Below, piece by piece: positions 1-6,739 of a stretch of DNA of 26,149 bases. Origin of the DNA: a virus. Each line of letters opens with the position of its first letter. Position 1 is the stretch's first letter. A model generated the notes under the pieces. That model was not told the origin of the DNA. It was given only the letters and a program-made list of their open reading frames with translations, and ran no database searches. The stretch covers positions 1-26,149 of IMG/VR virus record IMGVR_UViG_3300044957_000416; one strand, 5' to 3'. The translations under genes and the position numbers were made by a program.

Positions 1-1
1 C

Positions 2-448
2 GCGGCCGTCGAGCGACAAGAGCGCGCCGCGCTCATCGCGAGCCGCCCCGACTTCGACGAGGCCACGCGCGAGCTGCTGGCGCACGCGCCGCTTGAGAGC
101 GTTCGCGCGCACGTCGCGAAGGCACCCAAGCGCACGATGCCCGATCGCGCGGCCTCGGCGCAGCCCAACGTGCGGCCCACGGCGCAGCCGGGGAGCGCGA
201 AGGATCGCGCGCCGCACGCGCTCACGCCTCCCGTGACGCAGAACGACATCGCGCGGCACGCGCTCGCGAACCGCCTGATCGGCAACACGCAGGTCGTCGT
301 CGGAAGCCGCCTCGAGCGCGACGCGACGGGCCGCGTCGCAAAGGTCGAGTTTGGCGTCGACCGCGATCTCGTCGCGGGCGAGCGCAACCCCGACCGCCTC
401 GCCGCGGTTCGCCTCCGGGGCTCGAGCCCCGTCACGCGCATCGACTGA
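2..448 (+). CDS. Phage head maturation protease, Mu gpI-like (C-terminal part)
   Basis: The reading frame is open from the first bases and ends at TGA 446-448, so the gene begins upstream. The visible part has the pattern seen at the C-terminus of Mu gpI-type proteases: a charged helix with ALIASRPDF, then a second helix (LLAHAPLESVRAHVAKAP), then a Pro/Ala-rich linker and a basic tail. In the Mu family the protein cleaves the scaffold during prohead maturation, and the C-terminal part can also act as scaffold. The catalytic region lies outside the window. The position directly before a decoration protein and a gpT-like capsid protein supports the call. An ATG at 137 also exists, but the upstream frame reads as the same protein, so it is probably internal. 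Alternative: a separate scaffold protein. Confidence 0.6.
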   Translation, partial: AAVERQERAALIASRPDFDEATRELLAHAPLESVRAHVAKAPKRTMPDRAASAQPNVRPTAQPGSAKDRAPHALTPPVTQNDIARHALANRLIGNTQVVVGSRLERDATGRVAKVEFGVDRDLVAGERNPDRLAAVRLRGSSPVTRID

Positions 449-499
449 TCGACTGATCGCACGACCTGATCACCACGCTCACCCGAGAGGCCGCACACC

Positions 500-910
500 A
501 TGTCCTTCTTCCTGCGAAAGCCGATCACGCTCAACTCTCTTCGCGCGGTGCTCGCCGCTGCGGAGGTCGCCGTCAAGGGCGAGACGGCCTGCATTGACAC
601 CGCCTCGGGCGAGTTCGTCGTCGGAGCCGTCGGCACCGGCCTCGTTCCGGTGGGCACGTTCACGGAGGCGCTCACGGGCGACGGCGTCAAGACCACGCTC
701 GTCGCGACCTTCGACGAGATCCGTGCGCAGGAATGGATCAACGACACCGTCGCGCCGGTCCTCGCGACGCACCTCGGCCAGACCGTCTACATCAAGGACG
801 GTCGCACCGTGACGATCACCTCGGCGGGACACAGCAAGGCCGGGACGTTCCTCGGCTTCGACACCAACGGGCGGTGCATGGTCGCGCCGCGTCCCTTCTT
901 CACGGCCTGA
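500..910 (+). CDS. Putative capsid decoration/stabilisation protein
   Basis: 136 aa, immediately upstream of the major capsid gene, where Mu-like phages often place a small head decoration or stabilisation protein. The sequence is rich in short beta-type segments with no membrane or signal segment. Its N-terminal part (RKPITLNSLRAVL, then CIDTASGEF, GTFTEALTGDG and VYIKDGRTVT) reappears almost colinearly as the first ~130 residues of the large adsorption protein at 14646, which starts RKPITINGLCAVL and keeps CIDTATGQF, GTFTEALVGDG and VYIKDARTVT. A purine-rich GAGAGG sits about 10 nt before the ATG. The decoration role is inferred from position and size; no catalytic motif is visible. Confidence 0.55.
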   Translation: MSFFLRKPITLNSLRAVLAAAEVAVKGETACIDTASGEFVVGAVGTGLVPVGTFTEALTGDGVKTTLVATFDEIRAQEWINDTVAPVLATHLGQTVYIKDGRTVTITSAGHSKAGTFLGFDTNGRCMVAPRPFFTA

Positions 911-933
911 TCTCGATCTCCCACCACGTTCGC

Positions 934-949
934 GCGCTCGAGTGAGCGC
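934..949 (+). promoter_or_regulatory. Hairpin upstream of the capsid gene
   Basis: GCGCTC (934-939), loop GAGT, GAGCGC (944-949): a perfect 6-bp stem just before the strong ribosome-binding site AGGAG (952-956) of the capsid gene at 964. No T-run follows. It may stabilise the capsid transcript's 5' region or be chance in GC-rich DNA. Confidence 0.3.
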
Positions 950-963
950 ACAGGAGTCCTCAC

Positions 964-2046
964 ATGGATAGCGTCGAGCTGCAGTCGGTCGTGATCACTC
1001 TCGAAGAGTCGATGTCGATCGCGATGATCACCGACTACCAGCGCGCGATGCGCTCGGAGAACATCTGGTGGCCGTCGATCGCTCGCCCGCGCGACATCAG
1101 CTCGCGCAAGGAGACGATCCACTGGCTGCTCGACTCCGCGAAGATCGAGCCGCGCGACATCGGACAGATCGCATTCGAGGACATGAGCACGGTCGACCTC
1201 GTCGTCGAGCCGAAGTTCGCGTCGAGCGGCCTTGAGATCGGCATCGAGGCGTTCCAAGACCTCGAGAACGGCGTGTGGGGAGGCCGCGCGATCAACGCGG
1301 GCACGGCATGGGCGCGTCAGATCGGCGTGCAGATGGCCTACTACCCGCAATTCCGTCTCGCTGCGGCGATGCTCGGCAACCCGACGGCCTACGACGGCGT
1401 CGCCTTCTTCGCGCACGGGCACCCGACGAACCTCAACGATCCGTCGGCGGGCACGTACACGAACCTTCTTGACGCGGTCGCGGCCGACGGATGGTCCGGC
1501 GTGCTCGCGCCGATCGACTCGTCGGTCACCGTCGACGCCGCGCTCAACAACATCCAGCGCGTGCTCGCGTACATCGCGAGTCTCAAAGCCCCGAACGGCC
1601 GCGATCCGCGCTTCCTGCGGCCGATCGGGATCCTCGTGCCGCCCGCGCTCACGGTGCGAGCGCAGCAACTCACGAACGCGCGGTTCATCGCGCAGGCCGC
1701 GGGCGCGACGGGCGGTGGCTCCGGCGACATCGAAGCCGTGGTCCGCAACTGGGGCATGGGCGATCCGCTCGTCGCCGCGGAGCTGGGCGCGGGCTTCTCG
1801 TACTCGTACCAAGGCGGGCCGAACGTCGCGGGCTCCGATCGCGACTACTACATCATCTGCGAGACGCAGGACGTCGAAGTCTCCGGGTTCATCTACGGCC
1901 GACGCGAGGCGTTCAACGTCATCTACCACGACCTCGCCTCGAGCGCGGAGCTCGCGCGCAAGGGCAAGCTGCAGTGGGTCTGCCGTGGCCGCAACGAGAT
2001 CGTGCCGGGCCTGCCCTACACGATCTTCAAGGTCAAGGGCGTCTGA
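964..2046 (+). CDS. Major capsid protein, Mu gpT-like
   Basis: 360 aa, the size of Mu gpT-type major head subunits. Recognisable family pattern: an N-terminal helical region with SARP-like WWPSIARPRD, then FEDMSTVDLVVEPKFASSG, GIEAFQDLENG, the long helix AINAGTAWARQIGVQM, then the segment VAFFAHGHPTN followed by DPSAGTYTN, which matches the gpT pattern in which an F(F/L)xxxHP segment precedes an asparagine-rich loop. The C-terminus has FIYGRREAFNVIY. It forms the icosahedral shell with the protease and decoration protein upstream. The start is well defined by AGGAG seven bases before ATG. The gene is followed by two hairpins, consistent with high-level, separately terminated expression. Confidence 0.8.
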   Translation: MDSVELQSVVITLEESMSIAMITDYQRAMRSENIWWPSIARPRDISSRKETIHWLLDSAKIEPRDIGQIAFEDMSTVDLVVEPKFASSGLEIGIEAFQDLENGVWGGRAINAGTAWARQIGVQMAYYPQFRLAAAMLGNPTAYDGVAFFAHGHPTNLNDPSAGTYTNLLDAVAADGWSGVLAPIDSSVTVDAALNNIQRVLAYIASLKAPNGRDPRFLRPIGILVPPALTVRAQQLTNARFIAQAAGATGGGSGDIEAVVRNWGMGDPLVAAELGAGFSYSYQGGPNVAGSDRDYYIICETQDVEVSGFIYGRREAFNVIYHDLASSAELARKGKLQWVCRGRNEIVPGLPYTIFKVKGV

Positions 2047-2055
2047 CGCTCTCAT

Positions 2056-2079
2056 CCCGCTCGGTGCCACACGAGCGGG
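2056..2079 (+). terminator. Hairpin 1 after capsid gene
   Basis: CCCGCTCG (2056-2063), 8-nt loop, CGAGCGGG (2072-2079): perfect 8-bp stem 10 nt after the capsid stop codon. No T-tract follows, so intrinsic termination is uncertain; it may be a partial terminator or a 3' stabilising structure. Confidence 0.5.
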
Positions 2080-2089
2080 GTCGCCATGG

Positions 2090-2131
2090 GAAGGCACAGA
2101 GCTCGAGCTTCGGCTCGGGCTCTTTGCCTTC
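2090..2131 (+). terminator. Long UUCG-capped hairpin after capsid gene
   Basis: Left arm 2090-2108 pairs with right arm 2113-2131: 17 Watson-Crick pairs, one G-U and one mismatch over 19 positions. The loop is TTCG closed by C-G, the exceptionally stable cUUCGg tetraloop. It lies in the 101-bp gap between capsid and neck genes. No clean T-run follows (the right arm itself holds TCTTTGCCTTC). Likely a strong terminator or RNase barrier that sets capsid mRNA apart from the tail operon. Confidence 0.65.
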
Positions 2132-2132
2132 G

Positions 2133-2141
2133 TGCTAGGGT
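2133..2141 (+). promoter_or_regulatory. Possible extended -10 element before neck/tail genes
   Basis: TGCTAGGGT lies just past the long hairpin and 6 nt before the GTG start at 2148. It resembles an extended -10 (TGn plus TAGGGT), with no convincing -35. A related TGCTAGAAC occurs in the same setting (hairpin, then motif, then GTG start) at 12968. Weak evidence on its own. Confidence 0.25.
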
Positions 2142-2147
2142 GAGGCC

Positions 2148-2648
2148 GTGCCCGCTTACCTCTCACTCGCCACGTTCAAGGCAGCAACGGTCGCGGCCGA
2201 CGAGTCTGTCGACGAGGTCGAGGCGCGTTATCCCGGCTGGATCGACAACCAGCTCGCGATCAAATCGCAATGGCTCGATTCCAGGCTTCGCAAGCGGTAC
2301 CTCTTCCCGCTCACGACGACGCCGTACCCGCTCGTCGTGACCGACTGGCTCTCGCGCATCGTCACCGAAGCGATGATGCGAAAGCGCGGGATCGATCCGA
2401 CGGACGAGCAGGCCGCGACGTACATTGACGATCGCAAGACGGCCGAAGCGGAGGTGCTCGAGGCCGCGAACGCCGAAGAGGGTCTCTTCGATCTGCCGCT
2501 GCGGGCCGACACGTCGACGACGGGCATCGTCGCGCCGGTCGTGCTCGGGTACTCGGAGGCTTCGCCCTACGTCGCGTTCGACATCCAGGCCGAAGCGGCG
2601 CGGCGCGAGGACGCGCAGGGCACCGGGACCGGCGACGGGGCACCGTGA
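2148..2648 (+). CDS. Head-tail connector, Mu gp36-like
   Basis: 166 aa from GTG 2148. The N-terminus reads YLSLATFKAATV, then a helix with an LDSRLRKRYLFPL motif, then VVTDWLSRIVTEAMMRKRG: the pattern of the Mu gp36 (DUF1320) neck family, where an xSRLRxRYxxP motif follows the first helices. Position directly after the capsid gene matches Mu gene order (T, 35, 36, 37). It probably forms a ring joining portal and tail. The C-terminus overlaps the next start by 4 bp (GTGA). Confidence 0.65.
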   Translation: MPAYLSLATFKAATVAADESVDEVEARYPGWIDNQLAIKSQWLDSRLRKRYLFPLTTTPYPLVVTDWLSRIVTEAMMRKRGIDPTDEQAATYIDDRKTAEAEVLEAANAEEGLFDLPLRADTSTTGIVAPVVLGYSEASPYVAFDIQAEAARREDAQGTGTGDGAP

Positions 2649-3013
2649 AGCGGCCCCCGGTCTCGATCTCGGAGCTGCGAGCGCCCAACGACGCGCAACC
2701 GGGCGACGAATGGCCTCCCGTGCTCTTCGGCGTCCCGCAGAGGCCTCCGATCCGCCTCGTGGGAGCGCCTGGGACGCCCTGTGATGCCCCTTCGGGCGCT
2801 CGGACGGGTGAAGGTAGCCCCACGGAAACGGAGCCCGTAGAGCGCCGGGAGGCGGCCGGTCGCGAAGCGGCGCTCTTCGGCCTCCCGAAGCGCCCGCCGA
2901 GAGGCCTCCGGAGAGCTTCTGGGAGCCCCGTGGAAGCCCCGGAGGGCGACCGGACGAGCGATGGTAGGTCCGAAGAGCCGGAGCCCGTAGAAGAGCTCGG
3001 GGAGGCCTCTTGA
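2645..3013 (+). CDS. Unrecognised Pro/Glu-rich protein with a 50-residue tandem repeat
   Basis: 122 aa from GTG 2645, overlapping the gp36-like gene by 4 bp and the following TTG start by 4 bp, so it is embedded in a translationally coupled chain. Residues 26-75 and 76-122 are two copies of one unit: LFGVPQRPP / LFGLPKRPP, GAPGTPCDAPSGARTGEG / ASGSPVEAPEGDRTSDG, then EPVE in both. It is rich in Pro, Gly, Arg and Glu, so probably disordered. The DNA of the unit belongs to a repeat family also found near 17923 and 26011, so this gene may be a repeat that became coding. No function is recognised. Alternative: a non-coding repeat pair that happens to stay open. Confidence 0.45.
   Translation: MKRPPVSISELRAPNDAQPGDEWPPVLFGVPQRPPIRLVGAPGTPCDAPSGARTGEGSPTETEPVERREAAGREAALFGLPKRPPRGLRRASGSPVEAPEGDRTSDGRSEEPEPVEELGEAS
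2720..3010 (+). repeat. Two tandem copies of a dispersed repeat (copies A1, A2)
   Basis: Units start at about 2720 and 2870 (150-bp period). Shared landmarks are CTCTTCGGC, AGGCCTCCG, a CTGGGA block, then GGAGCCCGTAGA followed by a GGGAGG block. Unit A1 shares an identical 19-mer (2761-2779) with the copy at the right end of the window (26028-26046). Confidence 0.6.
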
Positions 3014-3837
3014 CCACGCCCGTTCTCGCGCTCGAGCGCCTTTTCGTCGACGTTCAGACCCGTTTCGCGAGCGAGGCGGGCCTGATCGGGCTCCCCGAGA
3101 CCGCCTACTTCACCGGAACCGCCTCGATCGCTGGGTCTCCGACCGCTGCGGCCGAGGTGAAGATCCTTTTCACGGTCGGCGGGACCGTCGGAGTGGCCGG
3201 GATCGTCTACCGCGTCTCGACCGACGACGGTGCGACCTACGGCGCGCCGATCGCGCTCGGTCTCGCGACGGCGATCGTCGTGTTCGGCGTCACGCTCACG
3301 CTCGCGGGCGCTGTCACGGCGCTCGACTACGTTCGCTGGACGCAGAACGGTCCCGCGGTGCCCGTGTTCCAGTTCGGGACGCGCGAGCCCGCGAAGCGCG
3401 GCGACGTGTATCGCGTCGTGTTCGTCCCCGGCGACGCGTCGGGCAACGCGGGCGAGGTCGTCGCGCCGCGGAACCCCGGCCGCAACCCTCGCCCGCTCGC
3501 GACGCTCGTCGAGCTGTTCACGATCTACTGCGAGGCGTTCGACTCGAGCGCGGGCTCTCCCGAGGTCGAGCTGCGACAGTGGAAAGCAGCGCGCCTCTTG
3601 TGGGACGCGGTTATCCGTGCGATCTACCTCTCGGCCCACGGAACCTACGAAGTGATCAGCACCGAGCACATGGTCGAGCGAGCGACGCGCCGACACGCGT
3701 GGTCGATGCGCTCCGTCCTCGCGATCCAGGCGATGGTGCCCGACGCGCCCGCGTTCGTGGTCACGCCTCCGCAGGTCGCACTGACCGTCGGGCTCGAGGT
3801 CGACGACGACCCCGTCGAGATCATCACCCCGCCATGA
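3010..3837 (+). CDS. Neck / tail-terminator-like protein (gp37 position) with inserted domain
   Basis: 275 aa from TTG 3010, which overlaps the preceding TGA. Residues 1-30 and 118-250 look like one conserved phage neck protein: RGDVYRVVFVPGD, NPGRNPRPLATLVELF, an AARLLWDAVIRAIYL helix and a trailing beta region. Its place between gp36-like and tail-completion genes fits a tail terminator (Mu gp37 position). Residues ~33-117 are an insert with the pattern GGTVGVAGIVYRVSTDDG then ALGLAT, which recurs inside the sheath at 4256 (GGTIGVAGITFQWSLDGG then ALGVAT). The insert looks like a beta-sandwich surface domain. Function inferred from order; domain sharing seen directly. Confidence 0.55.
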   Translation: MTTPVLALERLFVDVQTRFASEAGLIGLPETAYFTGTASIAGSPTAAAEVKILFTVGGTVGVAGIVYRVSTDDGATYGAPIALGLATAIVVFGVTLTLAGAVTALDYVRWTQNGPAVPVFQFGTREPAKRGDVYRVVFVPGDASGNAGEVVAPRNPGRNPRPLATLVELFTIYCEAFDSSAGSPEVELRQWKAARLLWDAVIRAIYLSAHGTYEVISTEHMVERATRRHAWSMRSVLAIQAMVPDAPAFVVTPPQVALTVGLEVDDDPVEIITPP

Positions 3838-4241
3838 GCAACGGAGCTGCACAGCTGGACGGACAGATCGCTCGCTTGCGCGAGCTGGCGAAGCTCGTGC
3901 CGAGCGCGGCACCCGCGGTCGCCGTCGCGATGTCCGATGTCATCGTCGCGAACATCGCGCGCGGAGTCGGGCCGGACGGCGCGCCGTGGGAGCGCACGGA
4001 GGAGGGCAAGCAGCCGCTCCGCGGCGCGGCCAAGGCGCTCGAGGTGCGAGCCGTCGGCACCGTCGTCGTCGCTACTCTCACCGGCCCGGAAGCACGGCAT
4101 CACCTCGGAGCCGTGCGCGGAGGCGTGAGACGTGAGATTCTCCCCACGGGCGGCACGATCCCCGGCCCGATGGTCGATCGGATCGAGCGCGCGGTCACAG
4201 ACAGGTTTCGGGCGATCATGTCCCCAACGGTTCGTCGCTGA
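3834..4241 (+). CDS. Tail completion / virion morphogenesis protein
   Basis: 135 aa from ATG 3834 (ATGA overlap with the previous gene). N-terminal helices are followed by GVGPDGAPWER, the D/G-x-x-W pattern of the phage virion morphogenesis family (P2 gpS, Mu gpG). Then HHLGAVRGGVRREILPTGG, matching the usual 'H..G....' plus 'R..LP' region, and a C-terminal helix. The protein would join the tail to the capsid. Length matches the family (~130-160 aa). Longer in-frame versions beginning upstream at 3579 would overlap the neck gene and are not preferred. Confidence 0.6.
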   Translation: MSNGAAQLDGQIARLRELAKLVPSAAPAVAVAMSDVIVANIARGVGPDGAPWERTEEGKQPLRGAAKALEVRAVGTVVVATLTGPEARHHLGAVRGGVRREILPTGGTIPGPMVDRIERAVTDRFRAIMSPTVRR

Positions 4242-4255
4242 ACGGAGAGCACGTC

Positions 4256-5716
4256 ATGTCCCAACCCTCGGTCACGATCACGGAGCTCGATGGCGCGCTC
4301 GGCATTCTGCCGACGAGCGCGGGCCGACTTCTCGCCGTCGTCGGCGTCTCGAGCGCGGGGCCGGTCAACACGCCCGCGACCTACGCACGGATTCCGCAGC
4401 TGACCGCGGACTTCGGGATCGGCCCGATGGTCGAGGCGGCCGCCTATTACATCGAGAAGTTCGGGCGACCCGTGATCGTGGTCCGCACCGGGCAGAGCAT
4501 CGCGGGGAGCTATCCCGCGGGAGCTGCCACCGTCGCGACGGGCACCGGCACCTCCGTCACCACGGTCGATCTGCTCACCGCGCCCAACGACGACTTCGAG
4601 TGCTACTTCAAGGTCGTCACCGGAGGCACCATCGGCGTCGCGGGCATCACGTTCCAGTGGTCGCTCGACGGAGGGCGCACGCTCTCGCCCGTCACCGCGC
4701 TCGGGGTCGCGACGAGCTTCGTGTTCCCGACGAGCGGAGGCGTGAAGATCGACTTCGCCGCGGGCACGCTCGTCGCGGGCGACACGCGCACGTTCCGCGC
4801 GACGGCCCCCAACTGGAACACGACCGAGATCGGTACCGCGCTCGACGCGCTGTTCGCGACCGCGGCTTCGTGGGAGTCGGCGCACATCGTCGGCCCGATC
4901 AACGGCGCGGACTTCGACACGATCGATCCAAAGTTCTCGGCGGGCCTCACGTCCGGCAAGTACCACGGATGGATCGGCAACACGCGCATGCCCGACCTCG
5001 GCGAGAGCGAGGCGACCTACCTCGCGGCGATGTCCGCGATCTTCAACAGCAAGGCGACGATCTTCGGTGAGCTGTGCTCCGCGGCCGCGAAGATCATCTC
5101 GTCGGTCTCCGGGCGGCAGTACCGGCGACCCGTCGCGTTCGCGGTCGCCGCGCGCGAGGGCTTCTACTCCGAAGAGATCGACATCGCAGACGTGAACCTC
5201 GGCACGCTGCTCGGCGTGTCGATCCGCGACGCGAACGGCAACCCCGACGAGCACGACGAGTCGCTCAACCCCGGCCTCGACGACGCGCGCTTCACCGTGC
5301 TCCGAACGTGGGACGGCATCCAAGGCGTCTACGTCAACCGGCCGCGCATCCTCTCGGCCGCGGGCTCGGACTTCGACCTCTACACGAAGCGCCGCGTCAT
5401 CAACCTCGCGCACGCCGCGCTGCGGTCCTACTTCATCCGTCGGCTCAACAAGCCGATCCAGGTCGACACGTCGACCGGGTTCATCCTCGAGAGCGAGGCG
5501 CTCGAGATCGAGAACGGCGCGCTCGCCGCGATGCGCTCCGTGCTGCTCGCGAAGCCGAAGGCCTCGGGGATCCAGTTCGCGCTCTCGCGCACCGACAACG
5601 TGCTCAGCACCAAGACGCTGACCGGGCAGGCTCGCGTCATCCCGCTCGCCTACCCCGAGTTCATCGAGCTCGAGGTCGGCTTCCTCAACCCCGCGCTGCA
5701 GGTCCAGACCGTCTGA
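4256..5716 (+). CDS. Contractile tail sheath protein
   Basis: 486 aa from ATG 4256 with GGAG upstream. The N-terminus (VTITELDGAL, then LLAVVGVSSAGPVNTPA) and the lane of domains that follow (DFGIGPMVEAAAYYIEKFG, RPVIVVRTG) fit phage tail sheaths of the DUF2586-like group. The C-terminal part has NRPRILSAAGSDFDLYTKRR, VINLAHAALRSYFIRRLNKP and a final beta handshake region. Residues ~95-186 form an inserted domain homologous to that in the neck protein at 3010. The sheath surrounds the tube and contracts to drive injection. It is followed directly by the tube gene, as in all contractile-tail modules. Confidence 0.8.
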   Translation: MSQPSVTITELDGALGILPTSAGRLLAVVGVSSAGPVNTPATYARIPQLTADFGIGPMVEAAAYYIEKFGRPVIVVRTGQSIAGSYPAGAATVATGTGTSVTTVDLLTAPNDDFECYFKVVTGGTIGVAGITFQWSLDGGRTLSPVTALGVATSFVFPTSGGVKIDFAAGTLVAGDTRTFRATAPNWNTTEIGTALDALFATAASWESAHIVGPINGADFDTIDPKFSAGLTSGKYHGWIGNTRMPDLGESEATYLAAMSAIFNSKATIFGELCSAAAKIISSVSGRQYRRPVAFAVAAREGFYSEEIDIADVNLGTLLGVSIRDANGNPDEHDESLNPGLDDARFTVLRTWDGIQGVYVNRPRILSAAGSDFDLYTKRRVINLAHAALRSYFIRRLNKPIQVDTSTGFILESEALEIENGALAAMRSVLLAKPKASGIQFALSRTDNVLSTKTLTGQARVIPLAYPEFIELEVGFLNPALQVQTV

Positions 5717-5731
5717 TCGCGCGACGCGCGA
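5717..5731 (+). repeat. Perfect palindrome between sheath and tube genes
   Basis: TCGCGCG-A-CGCGCGA: two 7-bp arms around one base, starting right after the sheath stop codon. It could form a hairpin in the mRNA and tune relative sheath/tube expression, or be chance in GC-rich DNA. Confidence 0.35.
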
Positions 5732-5751
5732 CCATTTAGGGAGCAACGAAC

Positions 5752-6225
5752 ATGAGCGACGCGATCAGGGTCAACGGCAATCAGCTCTCCTGGGGCTCGA
5801 TCTCCGTCAAGGTGAACGGAGAGCGCTACTTCGGGTTCACGTCGATCGGCTACGCCGACTCGCGCGAGCGCGTGAAGGCCTACGGCATGGGCCGCGCGCA
5901 CGCGCCGCGCGGACGCTCGCGCGGCAAGTACGCCGTCGAGCCCGTCACGCTCACGGGATGGAAGTCGAGCATGCAGGCGCTTCGCAAGGCGCTCGCGGAC
6001 GCGGGCGACGGCGAGAGCTACGGCGACACGATCTGTCAGATCGTCGTGCAGTACGTCGAGGCCGACGACACGCCGGTCACCGTCGAGCTCGAGGACTGCG
6101 TGTGGTCCAAGAACACGACGAGCGAGGAAGAGAGCCCCGACCCGTTGAAGGAAGATGCCGAGTTCGACTGCATGCGGATCCGGCGTAACGGGCTCGTGCT
6201 CTTCGACAACTCCGAAGGGAGCTGA
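5752..6225 (+). CDS. Tail tube protein
   Basis: 157 aa from ATG 5752, with AGGGAG upstream. It follows the sheath directly. Beta-rich, with INGE-like core VKVNGERYFGFTSIGYADSRERVKAYG, then LTGWKSSMQALRKALA and a terminal acidic segment (SEEESPDPLKEDAEFDCMRI) typical of Mu gpM/P2 FII-like tubes, which end in a strand giving xxxRIxRNG. It polymerises as hexameric rings around the tape measure. No other role competes with this position. Confidence 0.75.
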   Translation: MSDAIRVNGNQLSWGSISVKVNGERYFGFTSIGYADSRERVKAYGMGRAHAPRGRSRGKYAVEPVTLTGWKSSMQALRKALADAGDGESYGDTICQIVVQYVEADDTPVTVELEDCVWSKNTTSEEESPDPLKEDAEFDCMRIRRNGLVLFDNSEGS

Positions 6226-6265
6226 TCGAGCACACGCGCAGGCGACGCGCGAAGGAAGGTGAATC

Positions 6266-6739
6266 GTGGCCGAGGACAAGCGACAACCATCCCCCCCGCT
6301 GCAGGCGGGCGGGTCTCTCGAGGAGCGGCTCGCAGCGGCGCGCGAGCGCAAGAGGCTCGCGGACGAGCAGCGCGAGCGAGCTGCGGACGCTGCGAGCTTG
6401 CTCGCGGAGGTCGAGGCGGCAGAGCGCGAGGCGAGCGACGCCGAAGCCATCGCGAAGGCGACGGCGGAACACGGCGCGGGCAAGATCGCGACGATCGCGA
6501 CCGAGCTTGGGGTCGTGATCGTGAAGCGCCCGCACCCGGCGCACTACAAGCGGTTCCGCGACAAGGGTGAGACCAAGTCGGCCGACCTCGAGCAACTCGT
6601 GCGACCGTGCCTCGTGCATCCCGACGCGTCGCGGTTCGATCAGATCCTCAACGAGCAGCCCGCGACGCTCGACCGCTGCGCCGATCAGGTCGTCACGCTC
6701 GCGGGCTTCCGCGGAAAGGAGCTGTCGGGAAAATCGTAG
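6266..6739 (+). CDS. Tail assembly chaperone, short form (lambda gpG-like)
   Basis: 157 aa from GTG 6266 with AAGGAAGG upstream. Residues 15-75 are a charged Ala/Glu/Arg helix likely to form a coiled coil; residues 75-157 include KRPHPAHYKRFRDKGETKSADLE split over the conserved middle, the pattern of tail assembly chaperones (Mu gp41 position). It lies between tube and tape measure. The frame ends at TAG 6737-6739, immediately after a canonical slippery heptamer (6727-6733), so a fraction of ribosomes should extend it into the next frame. The chaperones bind the tape measure during tail assembly. Confidence 0.75.
   Translation: MAEDKRQPSPPLQAGGSLEERLAAARERKRLADEQRERAADAASLLAEVEAAEREASDAEAIAKATAEHGAGKIATIATELGVVIVKRPHPAHYKRFRDKGETKSADLEQLVRPCLVHPDASRFDQILNEQPATLDRCADQVVTLAGFRGKELSGKS
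6727..6733 (+). promoter_or_regulatory. Programmed -1 ribosomal frameshift site
   Basis: GGGAAAA sits in the zero frame as tcG GGA AAA, exactly the X XXY YYZ phasing, two codons before the TAG stop. After a -1 slip, reading continues ATC GTA GCC and joins the open frame ending at 6921. A hairpin candidate starts 17 nt downstream (GAGGCGC at 6751-6757 with GCG and CCTC up to 6768, one bulged A), and another perfect 6-bp stem at 6766-6783. Lambda G/GT uses the sister heptamer GGGAAAG. Confidence 0.8.

Noticed and set aside
441-457. Short tandem TCGACTGA repeats after the protease gene
   Set aside because: Only two full units and they include the stop codon; could be chance, no function suggested.
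787-2166. Long minus-strand open frame opposite the capsid gene (459 codons)
   Set aside because: Arises from G/C third-position bias on the coding strand; Arg/Asp/Val-repetitive composition, no motifs, and the plus-strand gpT-like gene is convincing.
4100-5746. Long minus-strand open frame opposite the sheath (548 codons)
   Set aside because: Same compositional shadow; the plus strand encodes a recognisable sheath.
6607-6732. Independent start for the second chaperone frame upstream of the slippery site
   Set aside because: The upstream part of that frame is Arg/Ala/His-rich shadow of the chaperone and lacks a ribosome-binding site; the frameshift explains the frame better.
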